Positions 42,841 through 53,129 of a stretch of 64,000 nucleotides of DNA are shown piece by piece. A program made the translations under genes and the position numbers. This DNA is from Gammaproteobacteria bacterium (GTDB lineage: Bacteria; Pseudomonadota; Gammaproteobacteria; Burkholderiales; Burkholderiaceae_B). The notes below the pieces were generated by a model that worked only from the letters and a program-made list of their open reading frames with translations, did not search any database and had not been told where the DNA came from. Each line of letters starts with the position of its first letter. Position 1 is the first letter of the stretch. The stretch is from positions 1-64,000 of the forward strand of contig JAURJT010000028.1 in assembly GCA_030832095.1 (NCBI GenBank). Reading direction: 5' to 3'.

Positions 42841-42997
42841 TTTGACCTTAAGGAGTTATCCAAAAGTATAATACCAATGGTCTCGACAAATGACTGAAAA
42901 ATCACAAATGCGGCACCTAGGATAGGTAAATAAACCAATTTCTCCAACAAATAATCGAGATTTGACGTGTGATTAATCCTGCGAGACGATAAAAGCT

Positions 42998-43882
42998 ATG
43001 ACGAACATCTCTAATCCAATAAGCTCCTCCAAACCCCTTGCCTTCAAGGCTTTCGAGGATTTGGCTAAAAACGCTTCGATTGAGAACGAGGCCACGATTC
43101 ACCTTAGCAAAGATACTGGCGGACGAGTGGTACTTGGCCTAGAGGCGAAAAGCCCTGTTGCCGGCAAAACGGCGAAGGCGTTGGGCAAGCCAATCACGAA
43201 TCTGAACAAAATTACGGATGCCCAGCGAAACGGCATCTTGGCCACCGAAGCGTTCAAACAAGCGATCGTTCAACGCTACGGTCAAAACATTGCCAATGCG
43301 GTTGAAAAGCATCTACTCAAACGCGGTAACGTTCAGATTTTGACTGCGGCCGACCTGAGAAGAAATCTCAAGGTCACTGCGGCGATCGTCAAGATACTCA
43401 AAGCGACGCCGCAGACACCATCGGTTGATGAAAAACCTTCTGCACGCCAAGGTCAGCTATCTCATCCAAGTAGTCGACGCAATGAAGATGGCTCGCCACG
43501 CATTCCAAGCGCCCCTCAACGTGAACGCTCACTGAGTGAAGCTTCAGAAACAAGTGTCGATAAATTTTTTAACGACCGCGAACCTCCGCCGCAGTATCGC
43601 TCAACAGAAGACTTGCGTCCAAGTGCACCCCCACGGTCACGCAGTGCGAGCAAAGTAACTGAATTGGATGAAGCAGGAAATGCGTGGCATCACAACCCCC
43701 TGTTCGTCTCACCGGACCAAGCGCTTGAGCTTGATGCTGCGTCATTACCCACAGACCCAGATGAGGTGCAAGCCGCGCGCAGACCGAGGTCGAAGTCGCT
43801 CTCGACACAAGAGCTTGAAACCAGCTTCAAAGAGTTTGAAGACTTGCTCAAAGATCGCAAGGATAAAGCTGGCAAAACTTAA
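42998..43882 (+). CDS. Candidate effector with disordered Ser/Arg-rich tail
   Basis: 294 residues, unrecognised, no signal peptide. Residues ~1-135 look folded and helical (RNGILATEAFKQAIVQRYGQ, NIANAVEKHLLKRGNVQI). Residues 140-294 are disordered, rich in Ser, Arg, Pro and Glu, with RSRSAS and RPRSKSLS. These are shaped like 14-3-3 or basophilic-kinase sites, and are common in proteins acting in eukaryotic cells. It lies beside the export-apparatus operon. Effector role is inferred only. Confidence 0.5.
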   Translation: MTNISNPISSSKPLAFKAFEDLAKNASIENEATIHLSKDTGGRVVLGLEAKSPVAGKTAKALGKPITNLNKITDAQRNGILATEAFKQAIVQRYGQNIANAVEKHLLKRGNVQILTAADLRRNLKVTAAIVKILKATPQTPSVDEKPSARQGQLSHPSSRRNEDGSPRIPSAPQRERSLSEASETSVDKFFNDREPPPQYRSTEDLRPSAPPRSRSASKVTELDEAGNAWHHNPLFVSPDQALELDAASLPTDPDEVQAARRPRSKSLSTQELETSFKEFEDLLKDRKDKAGKT

Positions 43883-43901
43883 GGCGACTTGCTTGACCTT
43901 T

Positions 43902-43920
43902 GCTTAAGTCTCGCTTGAGC
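43902..43920. terminator. Hairpin between convergent genes
   Basis: Stem GCTTAAG / CTTGAGC (7 bp, one G-T pair) with loop TCTCG, between the candidate effector stop and the cyclase-family gene stop. Weakly T-rich on the plus side downstream. Confidence 0.35.
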
Positions 43921-43938
43921 CTTCCTGACAGCGGTCTT

Positions 43939-44778
43939 TTAATCTCTTTGTCCTGTCGCTTTAGGCACCGCGGCAACGATTCTTAAAGGGCCACCACTGC
44001 CACCGGCGATTTTCATGGGTAGTGCAACGACATAAGCCCCTGTGACCGGCAACACATCAAGGTTTGCCAAATTTTCAAAGCCAGGAATATTATTGCCTAA
44101 CAAAATCCGGTGCGTTTGAAAGTCGGTTGACTGCCCATAATCGATACTCGCGGTATCGATCCCTACAGCCTTAGGCTGACGGTGATCCACCAACCAAGTG
44201 CTCGCTTGCGCAGAGATCCCAGGAAAATGTAAGTCGGGGATCGCTTCGGGCCCTGTTTTCTCGGTACCAAAATATTCTTTTCTTGATGGATATTTCGAGC
44301 CATAACCAGTTTTAAACAAAATGATACTTCTGGTTGGGATTTGACCATTGCGCTGTTCCCAAGCAATCAGATCGTCTACACCAATAAGGTAATCTCGATC
44401 ACGACTTGCTTTAGCGCTAACGTCTACGACGATCGCATTGCCCGTCAGCGAGCTCAGAGGAATCTGATCAAGCGTTAAGCCTTTTTCGGAAAAATGAATT
44501 GGGGCGTCAAGGTGGGTGCCACCGTGCTCTGGGGTGCTGATCGAGTAGGAGGAATAAAAATAATTTCCTGGAGTCGTTCCTTTGAACTCCTCGACATGTT
44601 CAAAGCCTTTGACGTTATTTGGCCAATAAAGTGTCGACGCGTCGTAAGAGTGCGATAGATCGACCCACTGCGCCTGACCCAGGTCTGTGACGGCGTAACG
44701 ACTCGTCGTAGAACAGGCTGACAACAAAACGGGGGTAATGACAACAGTCAGAACAATCCGCAAAAAATATTCACGCAT
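43939..44778 (-). CDS. Cyclase-family (kynurenine-formamidase-like) lipoprotein
   Basis: About 279 residues. AAGGAG lies nine bases before ATG at 44778. The signal ends in a lipobox, LLSACSTTS. The metal-binding signature of the cyclase/formamidase family is present: EHGGTHLDAPIHF (His-Gly-Gly-Thr-His-x-Asp-x-Pro-x-His-Phe). Family members hydrolyse amides or esters with bound metal. The substrate is unknown; it sits after pgaB, 28 bases downstream, so could act in the envelope with the PNAG genes. Confidence 0.8.
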   Translation of the reverse strand: MREYFLRIVLTVVITPVLLSACSTTSRYAVTDLGQAQWVDLSHSYDASTLYWPNNVKGFEHVEEFKGTTPGNYFYSSYSISTPEHGGTHLDAPIHFSEKGLTLDQIPLSSLTGNAIVVDVSAKASRDRDYLIGVDDLIAWEQRNGQIPTRSIILFKTGYGSKYPSRKEYFGTEKTGPEAIPDLHFPGISAQASTWLVDHRQPKAVGIDTASIDYGQSTDFQTHRILLGNNIPGFENLANLDVLPVTGAYVVALPMKIAGGSGGPLRIVAAVPKATGQRD

Positions 44779-44805
44779 CAAACGGTACTCCTTCCCAGAT
44801 ACGGC

Positions 44806-46728
44806 CTATTCAAATACTTGCGACTCTGTCGAAAGCTCTCGTCGAATCACACTCATGTTCGGATGATTAGTAAACGGATCATCAGGATAGTAGCCAAAAT
44901 TTAATGCCCCCTGAATTCTGAGCATTCTCATCCAGTCGCGCAGCTCTTCGCTCGGGATGGCTTTCTTGGTATCCCAATTCTTTGCCTGCAACTCATAGAT
45001 TATTTTCTGGCGTGCACCTGGATAATCTTTAGTGTGATCGACTAAATCCTTTAACCACTTTTTGGGGTTCGCTGCCTTCTCCATGTAAGGCATCGCCATT
45101 AAGGCCACAGTATCAAAATTGGATAAGCCATTCGTGATTGACTGCGCAAACCACTCTTGCGCGCGAGGATTAAGAGCGACCTCGGCGTAATAATTTCTCG
45201 ACAGCCTCAGTGGTTTTTTGTACTCCTCAGCAACTTTCTTGAGATCTAAGGCAAAATTTGTCAACGCTTCGGTTTTACGGAGCATCCACTTTTCACGTAG
45301 CTCAGAACTACCCGTGATGTCCTGAACACTTGGCGGCAACCCCCAGTTTTTTTGATAATAAGAGAGCGCGACCTGACTTGAATCCTCTTTATCCGAGAGC
45401 GTTGCATCGTCGTGAATCACGATGCCATAAAAATAGGTATAGCGAGCAAGATCTTCATAAATGTCTCGAATAAATTGCCGAGACCTCTCTGAGAAGGGGC
45501 TCAGGCGCCGATAACCAATCCCGATACTGCCATCAACAGACTCTACCCAATCAAGCGTCTTGCTTTTTTCTGGCCCCGGGTCAAAAGCAAGTAAAGGCAT
45601 CCACGCGTATACATTGACCCTCAGTCTGGTCCGGATTTGCCAACTCGCCCGGCCAAACAGATCCGCTTTAACGGGCAAGTGTCTATTATTAAAGTACAAG
45701 CTGTTTGCAACGCCGGTTCCGGCCTCGTCACCAAAGGCTTGCAGATAAACAGCGTTGACGCCTGAACTTTTAATTCTCTCAAGTAATAGACCTAGGTTCT
45801 TTTCTTGCTGCTCAGGGTCGGGATCGTAGATGTAATCCAGATCAACATGCATCACCCGTTTTGGATAGGGGTCGGCGCCCCTTAGCAGATCGGCAAACTG
45901 AGTGATCGTAGGATTGTTTACCAAATAAATCCGATTGATTCGATCAAGCGACTGCTCGTCTAAATCCTCTGCATCATCCAAGGCAAGAGCGATCTCTAAA
46001 CCGACCGATTTAGCCAATCTTTGCGCAGCCGCGTTATAGCGGCCGTAAGGCCACACCACAACGCGTGGCGTGCGATTAGTGTGTTTTTTGATCCATTGAT
46101 TGTTAGCAATCAGATCTTGTTTGATCCTATGCAAATAATTTTTTTCAGACTCGTATGTTTTGGTTTTTGGATTAAAAGCAAAAGTCGTCACAGCTGGCAT
46201 ATCGTTACCTTGCACATTACCCTGTACGCCGCGATGCAAGTTGAAGGTATGAGAGGCAATTTCTACCAACGGGCTACGAGACAGTTCGCTAAGCTCGGCA
46301 AGCGACAAGAACTTGGTACGCGGGATGGGCGTTCTTCCGTACTGCACGGTGCCCGCTTCAGGCACCTCAAGCCAAGATCCAACAACAGCGAGTGTGGCAG
46401 GATAATTAAAGGATTTTAAAAGTGGATAGACATACTTATAAAAACTTTTATACCCATCATCAAACGTCAAAACGATGGCATTATCAGGTAGTTTTTTTTT
46501 GCCGGCTTTAAACTCAACGATGTCCTGAATCGACACAACAGCATAATCATTTTGTTTGAGCCATGAAAAATAATTACTCAGGTGATCAACGGTCACATCA
46601 TCAGACTCTCTGATGTCGGCCTGGGTCGCGACGACATCATGAAAACTCAAGACCTTAAAATCACTTTTCGACCAAGCGCTAAAGCTGATCGACACAAAAC
46701 ATAAAAGCACCAGCTGGACGAATCTCAT
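44806..46728 (-). CDS. pgaB: PgaB: PNAG deacetylase and glycoside hydrolase
   Basis: 640 residues. A signal peptide (LVLLCFVSISFSAWS, no clear lipobox, unlike E. coli PgaB). The polysaccharide deacetylase domain has FHDVVA, IVLTFDDGYKSFYKYVYPLL (catalytic Asp-Asp) and VEIASHTFNLHRG (metal His). The C-terminal GH153-like hydrolase domain follows from about residue 290 (VMHVDLDYIYDPDPEQ). It partially deacetylates poly-N-acetylglucosamine in the periplasm before export through PgaA. Its ATG shares one base with the pgaA stop. Confidence 0.93.
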   Translation of the reverse strand: MRFVQLVLLCFVSISFSAWSKSDFKVLSFHDVVATQADIRESDDVTVDHLSNYFSWLKQNDYAVVSIQDIVEFKAGKKKLPDNAIVLTFDDGYKSFYKYVYPLLKSFNYPATLAVVGSWLEVPEAGTVQYGRTPIPRTKFLSLAELSELSRSPLVEIASHTFNLHRGVQGNVQGNDMPAVTTFAFNPKTKTYESEKNYLHRIKQDLIANNQWIKKHTNRTPRVVVWPYGRYNAAAQRLAKSVGLEIALALDDAEDLDEQSLDRINRIYLVNNPTITQFADLLRGADPYPKRVMHVDLDYIYDPDPEQQEKNLGLLLERIKSSGVNAVYLQAFGDEAGTGVANSLYFNNRHLPVKADLFGRASWQIRTRLRVNVYAWMPLLAFDPGPEKSKTLDWVESVDGSIGIGYRRLSPFSERSRQFIRDIYEDLARYTYFYGIVIHDDATLSDKEDSSQVALSYYQKNWGLPPSVQDITGSSELREKWMLRKTEALTNFALDLKKVAEEYKKPLRLSRNYYAEVALNPRAQEWFAQSITNGLSNFDTVALMAMPYMEKAANPKKWLKDLVDHTKDYPGARQKIIYELQAKNWDTKKAIPSEELRDWMRMLRIQGALNFGYYPDDPFTNHPNMSVIRRELSTESQVFE

Positions 46729-49130
46729 TAGAAGCGAACCTCGAAATTTAGGTAGCCAGTGAGGTAGCTTGATTTGCTGCCGTCAAACGGAAAACTCGTC
46801 CTGCCCAATCCCCAGCTAATCGTCTTTTTATCGCCAACGTTAAAGTCCTGACCGTAGCCAATTCTATTCATCGGAAGTGTTGCGTATCCCTGTTGGGTGA
46901 CCACTCCGTAAGAGGCAAAAATACGGTGCCAAAAATCATATTTTTGCTCTCCTGGACTGCGCCATTGCAAAAATCTCATACTGATATTGCCTGAGTATTC
47001 AGTTTGATTGGCCGGGGCAAAATATCCCACATTAGGGTTCGTATTCTGTTGATTACCAATCCACCCCGAAACATCCAGCTTGAAGTTATACCGAGTCACA
47101 AGGTTCTGCGAGATAGCGCCGAAAATCTCTTGTTTGATGTTATCGGTTAACACCCAATAGCGATAGCCCACAAATGCATCGGTAGTGTCGCCATTTTTCC
47201 ATCTGAGATTGACGCCCGAGACGTTACCTGCATAAGTCACATACAGCGACCCCGGAAGCAGATAGAACGCATTTCTTTCGTACGACAAACTGTAGCCCCA
47301 GTGGTCATCGAGACTTTGATTGAACTGCAACCTCGCGTAGCTAAGGTCGCCAATCTCAAGTTCTGCATCGCGATTTTTTCCGGTGTACTGAATACCCGCC
47401 CCAAATCCCTGCACATTTGCGGGAATCGCAGGCCCACTATTGAGCCCCCGATAACGCACAAAACCACGATAATGATCGTCATACAGTTCTGAGTAAGCGC
47501 GCAGATCAGCAGTCCAGTTATTGTTTTTTTGCACACCATAGTCACCGTTGCCCAACACAAAGGTGCCGGTCACAAAGGCTTGTTTTAATCGGTCCATCCT
47601 TGCGGCGGCCTTTTTGACGCTTGGCAAATCTCCGTAATCGCTCAATATTTCGGCCAAGGTATCGCGCATCGGCTTCATTTCGCCTTGGCTCATTAACGCG
47701 TTGGCTACACCAAGCTTGGCCTCGATGTTGCGAGGATCCTGATTTGACGCAATCAAAAAATACTCTTCTGAGGCCCTAGACTTGCCCTGCCACTCACTGA
47801 TCGTCCCAGCTGCAATCAACAAGTCAGTACTAGCGGGCGCCTTTTCAAAGAGAGGCTTCAGCTTTTCAAACGCTGCGCCATGGCGATCTTGATAGGCGTC
47901 AAGATAAGCCTGATTAATTAACAATTGAGTGTAATTTAGGCCACTAGCCTCAGATGACGCCGAGCGCTTTTTAAACTGCAACACGAGTCGATCAATCACG
48001 TCTTTCGCTTCCGGATAGCGGTCTTGATCGACAAGGTTAAAGTAATACTCGAAGGCAACTTCTGCTGCGCTTGGATCGCGTTGATACAGGTCGGTAAGGA
48101 TCGTCCCTGCTTCACGAACTCGATAACTCGCACCATACGCAATAGCGGCCGAAAGTCGGGCGTAGTCACGCACACGCTTGCCGTCAGCCACCAATTCCTC
48201 GTACAGCGCAATCGTACGCGGCCAGTCTCGACGCCGCTCATAAGCCACAATTAGATCATTCTGTATCTGCTCTGTGAATATATGTTCGCCTGCAACAGAC
48301 TGCGCGAACACCAGCGCCTGCTTCAACTCGGCGATAGCGCGATCAAGTGAGCGTCGACGCTGTGCTCCAGTCGCAGGATCGGCATTGGACCATCTGATAT
48401 CAACCGCGCCAGAGTTCGCCATGGCACGAAGTTTTTGGATATCCGTATGGCTGAAATTAAATTTTTCAATGCGAGTGAACGCGAGATGCGGGATACCCAA
48501 ATCCAGTAGAACCTCAAGCACCTTACGCTGCACGACTGCGTTATTTGGATACTTTTGATATAGGTTTTCATAGATCAACAGAGCAGGATAACGCTGATTA
48601 AAGTCCTGTAAAACCTGAGCGCGCAGCAGCCATGCATTGAGTTCTTCCGGATAGTCGTTGGTATAGCGCGCCGACCATGACAGGGCTGCTCGCTCATTTT
48701 TGCTAGCCATCGCCAAGTTAATCAATCTGTCTACAATCGCTTGGTCTTTGCTGCGGACATTTAATATGGTCTGTGCAAGGGCTTCTATGTCTTCAAATTT
48801 TTGCGTCGCGACTACACACGAAAATATTGCATCTTGAACATAAACAGCCGCACCGAGCACATAAGACCGAGACGCAAACTTCAAGACTTCGGTGCACTGT
48901 TTAGCGCTGCTTGCGACCGCCAGATAATCTGATTTGTAGCGCTCAATCTCAGGGTGAGCCGCCATCAACGAACGTAAGATCTTGGCCGAGCGCTGATACT
49001 CCCCCTGCTTATTGAGTTGCAAGGCTTGTTGATACAAGTCCTCTCCGGTCGCAGCTTGCCCGGAGGCGCTCGCGGCCAATAAGCATCCCAGCACTAGGAT
49101 CAAGTATCTGCCTAGTTTAAATATCGTCAT
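46728..49130 (-). CDS. pgaA: PgaA: PNAG outer-membrane porin with TPR domain
   Basis: About 800 residues (ATG at 49130; a TTG lies three bases upstream). Signal peptide LILVLGCLLAASASGQAA. The N-terminal two thirds hold TPR helices (EDLYQQALQLNKQGEYQRSA and similar). The last ~270 residues are beta-barrel strands (WTADLRAYSELYDDHYRGFV, ending in YLTGYLNFEVRF with terminal Phe). Exports partly deacetylated PNAG. Divergent from pgaC-pgaD instead of the usual single pgaABCD operon, with the regulatory box in the shared promoter. Confidence 0.92.
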   Translation of the reverse strand: MTIFKLGRYLILVLGCLLAASASGQAATGEDLYQQALQLNKQGEYQRSAKILRSLMAAHPEIERYKSDYLAVASSAKQCTEVLKFASRSYVLGAAVYVQDAIFSCVVATQKFEDIEALAQTILNVRSKDQAIVDRLINLAMASKNERAALSWSARYTNDYPEELNAWLLRAQVLQDFNQRYPALLIYENLYQKYPNNAVVQRKVLEVLLDLGIPHLAFTRIEKFNFSHTDIQKLRAMANSGAVDIRWSNADPATGAQRRRSLDRAIAELKQALVFAQSVAGEHIFTEQIQNDLIVAYERRRDWPRTIALYEELVADGKRVRDYARLSAAIAYGASYRVREAGTILTDLYQRDPSAAEVAFEYYFNLVDQDRYPEAKDVIDRLVLQFKKRSASSEASGLNYTQLLINQAYLDAYQDRHGAAFEKLKPLFEKAPASTDLLIAAGTISEWQGKSRASEEYFLIASNQDPRNIEAKLGVANALMSQGEMKPMRDTLAEILSDYGDLPSVKKAAARMDRLKQAFVTGTFVLGNGDYGVQKNNNWTADLRAYSELYDDHYRGFVRYRGLNSGPAIPANVQGFGAGIQYTGKNRDAELEIGDLSYARLQFNQSLDDHWGYSLSYERNAFYLLPGSLYVTYAGNVSGVNLRWKNGDTTDAFVGYRYWVLTDNIKQEIFGAISQNLVTRYNFKLDVSGWIGNQQNTNPNVGYFAPANQTEYSGNISMRFLQWRSPGEQKYDFWHRIFASYGVVTQQGYATLPMNRIGYGQDFNVGDKKTISWGLGRTSFPFDGSKSSYLTGYLNFEVRF

Positions 49131-49190
49131 CAAGGTCAGGGGTTTTATGTGAACTGGCAGGATAAGGCTACAAACTCTGCATTGGACTAT

Positions 49191-49208
49191 ATACTACTTT
49201 AGTATACT
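49191..49208. promoter_or_regulatory. ACTTTAGT box in the divergent pga promoter
   Basis: ATACTACTTTAGTATACT with core 49196-49203. It lies 34 bases before the pgaC ATG and about 65 bases from the pgaA start. This is direct sequence evidence linking PNAG genes with the promoters of the T3SS genes. Confidence 0.7.
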
Positions 49209-49237
49209 TTCATAAGCTAGTTTGCCGAGCACCACTT

Positions 49238-50524
49238 ATGTCTGATTTCTTATCATTGCTGGCCACCTCCCTTCTTTCAGGATCTTGGGCCGAAGTGATC
49301 ACCCGCCTGTGCTTTGGCTATCCCTTTGTGATGTCTTGGTATTGGATCGCGGGCTCACTTCTGTACTACTTCTATCGCGAACGCTTTCAACCGTATCCCG
49401 ATCAGCCGCCAAAGTTACGAAATTACCCCTTTGTTTCGGTGTTGCTTCCTTGTTTTAACGAACAAGATCAATTGCACGAAACAATGTCGGTTTTGATGCA
49501 GTCAAATTATCCAAACTTTGAGGTCATCGCGATCAATGACGGGTCGTCAGACCGCACGCTCGAGATTCTTCTTGAATTGCAGACTCAATATCCCAAGCTC
49601 AGGGTTGCTAATCTCACCAAAAATCAGGGCAAATCAACTGCGCTGAATACTGGGCTTGTGCTCTCAAAAGGCGATTTGATTGTTTGCATTGATGGTGATG
49701 CGCTGCTCGACCGCCACGCGATCACTTGGTTTGTACGACGCTTTCTGCTCGATAAGAAATTAGGGGCGATCACCGGCAATCCTCGTATCCGCAACCGCTC
49801 GTCTTTATTAGGTCGGTTACAGGTCGGCGAGTTCTCCTCAATCGTCGGAATGATTAAGAGAACCCAATCGATTGACAACGCACTTTTTACTGTCTCTGGC
49901 GTGATTTGTGCCTTTAGAAAAGTTGCCATCTTAGATGCTGGGCAATGGACTCCAGAAGCGATTACGGATGATGTCGATCTGACCTTACGCATCCAAGTGG
50001 CGGGCTGGAAAGTAACGTTTGAGCCCAACGCCTTATGCTGGATCTTGATGCCAGAAAAACTAAGGGGCTTATGGCGACAGCGTGTGCGCTGGTCTGAGGG
50101 CGGCGCACAGGCTGCCATGAAAATAGCCCGCCGCCTGATTGCCTCAAAGTCATGGGGGCTGATACTGGTCATGTCTAACTTTTATATCAGTATCTTTTGG
50201 GCCTTCACGATGGTGCTTTGGTTCACCCTCTTAAACATCCACCAGATCTTGACCGATGACCCCTTGAGCATTTATCAAAATTTTATTCCTCAGTGGTGGG
50301 GAGTCATCTTGGCCTGTACTTACTTGATTCAGTGCATGGTTGGAATGTTGCTCGACAGGCGCTACGAAAAAAATTTATTGAGTGAGTTTATTTGGATCGT
50401 CTGGTATCCCTTAGCCTACTGGGCGATACAAACGTGCAGCTGCGTGGTGGGTACATACAAGGCACTCATTCGACCCGCTCATAAGAAAGGCACTTGGGTC
50501 AGCCCTGATCGAGGTGTGCATTGA
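49238..50524 (+). CDS. pgaC: PgaC: processive PNAG glycosyltransferase (GT2)
   Basis: 428 residues. Membrane segments at both ends flank a GT2 catalytic domain. Visible motifs are INDGSSDRTLEIL (nucleotide binding), CIDGDALLDRHA (DxD-like), ITDDVDLTLRIQ (catalytic TDD) and RQRVRWSEGG (Q-x-x-R-W of processive synthases). It polymerises UDP-GlcNAc. PgaC overlaps pgaD. Confidence 0.93.
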   Translation: MSDFLSLLATSLLSGSWAEVITRLCFGYPFVMSWYWIAGSLLYYFYRERFQPYPDQPPKLRNYPFVSVLLPCFNEQDQLHETMSVLMQSNYPNFEVIAINDGSSDRTLEILLELQTQYPKLRVANLTKNQGKSTALNTGLVLSKGDLIVCIDGDALLDRHAITWFVRRFLLDKKLGAITGNPRIRNRSSLLGRLQVGEFSSIVGMIKRTQSIDNALFTVSGVICAFRKVAILDAGQWTPEAITDDVDLTLRIQVAGWKVTFEPNALCWILMPEKLRGLWRQRVRWSEGGAQAAMKIARRLIASKSWGLILVMSNFYISIFWAFTMVLWFTLLNIHQILTDDPLSIYQNFIPQWWGVILACTYLIQCMVGMLLDRRYEKNLLSEFIWIVWYPLAYWAIQTCSCVVGTYKALIRPAHKKGTWVSPDRGVH

Positions 50525-51036
50525 CGTCAAAGCAATCTCAAGCCCAACCCGCTTGGCCGCCAATTTTAAAATCGCGCGAAATCCCGCTGTTAATGCGTGC
50601 CAGAGACCTCACCTTAACGCTAGTGGCGTGGGGTTTGCTCATCTACTTTATGCGTGACTTGTGGTTCTTAGCCTATGAATACATTGACGATCTTTTACTG
50701 GATATAGACCCGAGTAATTTATTTCATTGGGTCGCGATATGGACGCGCATAGCGCCCTTCTTTTATGTTGCCGCCTTTTTGGTGGCCTGGGTCGTAATAC
50801 TGAGCTTATTGCGCCGTCGGGCAATTCATCATACGGGTCGGATTCGAGGAAAGAAATCAATCAGAACCGTACAACAGCACTTTACTCTGCGCCCTCTTGA
50901 GCGCTCGGTATTAGCTCAAAAATTCGAGGTCGACCCAAATCAACTCGAGACTTGGCAGGAGCTGCGTGCTGTTGATGTCAGCATCGATGAGGCTTCCAAC
51001 AAAAAACGCATTGTTGATCGTACTTTACAGAAATGA
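50521..51036 (+). CDS. pgaD: PgaD: PNAG synthase accessory subunit
   Basis: 171 residues. TTG at 50521 overlaps the pgaC stop (TTGA), with GAGGTG five bases upstream. Two membrane helices (LVAWGLLIYFMRDLWFLA and FYVAAFLVAWVVILSLL) followed by a cytoplasmic tail, as in PgaD. In E. coli, PgaC-PgaD together bind c-di-GMP; here no c-di-GMP gene is in the window. Convergent with sctN. Confidence 0.8.
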   Translation: MTSKQSQAQPAWPPILKSREIPLLMRARDLTLTLVAWGLLIYFMRDLWFLAYEYIDDLLLDIDPSNLFHWVAIWTRIAPFFYVAAFLVAWVVILSLLRRRAIHHTGRIRGKKSIRTVQQHFTLRPLERSVLAQKFEVDPNQLETWQELRAVDVSIDEASNKKRIVDRTLQK

Positions 51037-51055
51037 TGTTGAAGCCAGAGGCTCG

Positions 51056-52462
51056 CTAGCCAACTAGCTCTTTGAGTTTAGTCTGCGTCTCTTCGAAGGT
51101 CATAAACTCGTTGGTGCCTTGTTTTAAAAATTCGAGGATGCGGGGCCACTTATCAAGCGCCTCATCGATAGTTTTATCGGCACCCTTTTTATACTCGCCA
51201 ATTTTTACCAAGATCTCAGAGCGTTTATACGACGCCATCAACTCGCGCATACGTCCCGCAAGCTTTAAATGCTCAGGCGTATCGATCATTGACATGACGC
51301 GCGAGGCACTCGCCAATACATCCACAGCAGGAAAGTGATTAGCCGACGCTAAATCACGCGACAAAATAATATGGCCGTCAAGAATTGAGCGCGTTTCGTC
51401 GGCGATAGGCTCGGTCATGTCGTCACCTTCGACCAGCACTGTGTACAACGCAGTAATAGACCCTAAGGCGCCCATCCCAGAGCGCTCAAGCAAGCGAGGC
51501 AAGGTTGCAAACACCGAGGGCGGAAAGCCTTGTCGGGCTGGCGGCTCGCCCGCCGACAAGCCAATTTCGCGCAATGCACGTGCAAAACGCGTCACTGAAT
51601 CCATCAGCAACAATACTTTTTTGTCTTGATCTCGAAAGTATTCAGCGATTGCTGTGGCTAGATAAGCCGCCCGAGCGCGCTCAAGCGATGAGCGATCAGA
51701 GGTTGCGCACACGATGATGGACTTTGCCATGCCTTCTTTGCCGAGACTATGCTCAACGAACTCTCGCACCTCGCGTCCGCGCTCACCGATCAAGGCAATC
51801 ACACGGATGTCGCATTCTGCCCCTCGAACCAATTGAGACAAAATCGTACTTTTGCCGACACCCGCGGCGGCGAACACTCCGACACGCTGCCCCTCACCCA
51901 CTGTGAGCAACCCATCAAGCACGCGAACCCGCATTGGCAGTGGTCGATCAATGATCTTGCGTGTCAGTGGTGGCGGGGGATCCCGATAAATCGGACACAT
52001 GACGCCAGGAGTGCTGAGGGGTGGGCCCCCATCGCATAAGCGTCCCATGCCGTCTAAGATTCGACCTAATAACTCTTCCGAAACCTCAACGCTTTGCGCG
52101 GCACCGGCTGGCACAACCTGAGTCTGAGCTGAGATTCCCATGCTCTCGCCCAAGACAGCCACAATGGCTAAGTCTGCTTGAAAACCCACCACCTCACCAA
52201 AGCATAAAGTCTTGCCGTCTGACTTTCTAAATTCGACCAAGTCGCCAACGCCCACGTTTGGCAATGCGACTTTCACAACAGTACCGACAGCTTCAATGAC
52301 CTTGCCAGCAACGCCTTTGGTATGTAACCGCTGCAGACGAATAGCCGCCCTTTCTAGCCCCGCCAAAAAGGGGTTGTCCCCACGCGTGCGCGCAAAGCTA
52401 TCAATTGAGGGATTGACTATCGCCAGTCCGGTCAGATCGTTGGTCGCAAGATCGGTTTGCAT
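51056..52462 (-). CDS. sctN: T3SS ATPase SctN
   Basis: 468 residues. Walker [19 protein letters not shown] near residues 194-210, Walker B region [17 protein letters not shown], and the F1/FliI-like [20 protein letters not shown] signature. It dissociates chaperone-substrate complexes at the sorting platform. It is the last gene of the right-hand T3SS run. No sctO gene follows; the next gene is the convergent pgaD. Confidence 0.95.
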   Translation of the reverse strand: MQTDLATNDLTGLAIVNPSIDSFARTRGDNPFLAGLERAAIRLQRLHTKGVAGKVIEAVGTVVKVALPNVGVGDLVEFRKSDGKTLCFGEVVGFQADLAIVAVLGESMGISAQTQVVPAGAAQSVEVSEELLGRILDGMGRLCDGGPPLSTPGVMCPIYRDPPPPLTRKIIDRPLPMRVRVLDGLLTVGEGQRVGVFAAAGVGKSTILSQLVRGAECDIRVIALIGERGREVREFVEHSLGKEGMAKSIIVCATSDRSSLERARAAYLATAIAEYFRDQDKKVLLLMDSVTRFARALREIGLSAGEPPARQGFPPSVFATLPRLLERSGMGALGSITALYTVLVEGDDMTEPIADETRSILDGHIILSRDLASANHFPAVDVLASASRVMSMIDTPEHLKLAGRMRELMASYKRSEILVKIGEYKKGADKTIDEALDKWPRILEFLKQGTNEFMTFEETQTKLKELVG

Positions 52463-52469
52463 GTAGCAG

Positions 52470-53129
52470 CTATGTCTCTAATGCGTTCTTAATCAGGCGC
52501 AATTGAGTATCGATGCGCAAATCGACGACACCCATCGGAGACTCAACAATACAATCCCCTTCTTTTAACATCGCATCAGGCTCTAAGCGAACAGTTGCGC
52601 GCAAACCATGTCTGTCAGCAATCGAAGCCAACAAGGGCCGGATCGTCTCGGCTTGCGAGGGCGCGATCTTTATTTTGATTTCATTGGCGCTAGATAGCTC
52701 TGCCAAACCACGATCTACCGACTCTTGAATAAGCGCACTGCGATCTGTGCGTTCAATAATCTCTTTTACACAACGCGTCACTAACTCAATCAAATTGGGC
52801 TCAACCGCGTCGATCCAAGCTTGCATGCTGCCATTTAACTGCGACAAACACTCGGCGACTTCAGCGCGTGCCTCTAGCCTACCTTGCTGCTGGCCTTCAA
52901 AGCGCTTTTGTTCACGCAAGACTTCGCCGTCGGCGCGAGCCCGTTCAAGCTGCCCTTGAGCCGCATCGATAATACGTTGCGCTTGCTCACTGGCCGCTTG
53001 CTTCGCATTCTGGGCATCCATCAAGACGCCATAGGCCTCGGCCTTCAGTACCGTGACACCAGGCGCCAGACTTAATGCGTCTTGTTTGAGGACAACAACC
53101 ACGGGTGGTTTGGTAGTAAAGTTTTGCAT
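52470..53129 (-). CDS. sctL: T3SS ATPase regulator SctL
   Basis: 219 residues. N-terminal [20 protein letters not shown], a long coiled coil with Ala/Gln/Glu ([20 protein letters not shown]) and a C-terminal domain matching SctL/FliH ([20 protein letters not shown]). Links SctN to SctQ. The start overlaps the end of sctK by 58 bases, longer than usual overlap. Confidence 0.88.
   Translation of the reverse strand: MQNFTTKPPVVVVLKQDALSLAPGVTVLKAEAYGVLMDAQNAKQAASEQAQRIIDAAQGQLERARADGEVLREQKRFEGQQQGRLEARAEVAECLSQLNGSMQAWIDAVEPNLIELVTRCVKEIIERTDRSALIQESVDRGLAELSSANEIKIKIAPSQAETIRPLLASIADRHGLRATVRLEPDAMLKEGDCIVESPMGVVDLRIDTQLRLIKNALET

Noticed and set aside
42860..42870. CCAAAAGTATA upstream of the CcdA-like gene as a further box
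   Set aside because: Two or more core mismatches and no symmetry; resembles the variant at 33664 but too weak to list as a site.
49624..50172. 182-codon antisense frame in pgaC
   Set aside because: Overlaps the catalytic domain of a clear glycosyltransferase and has no recognisable features.
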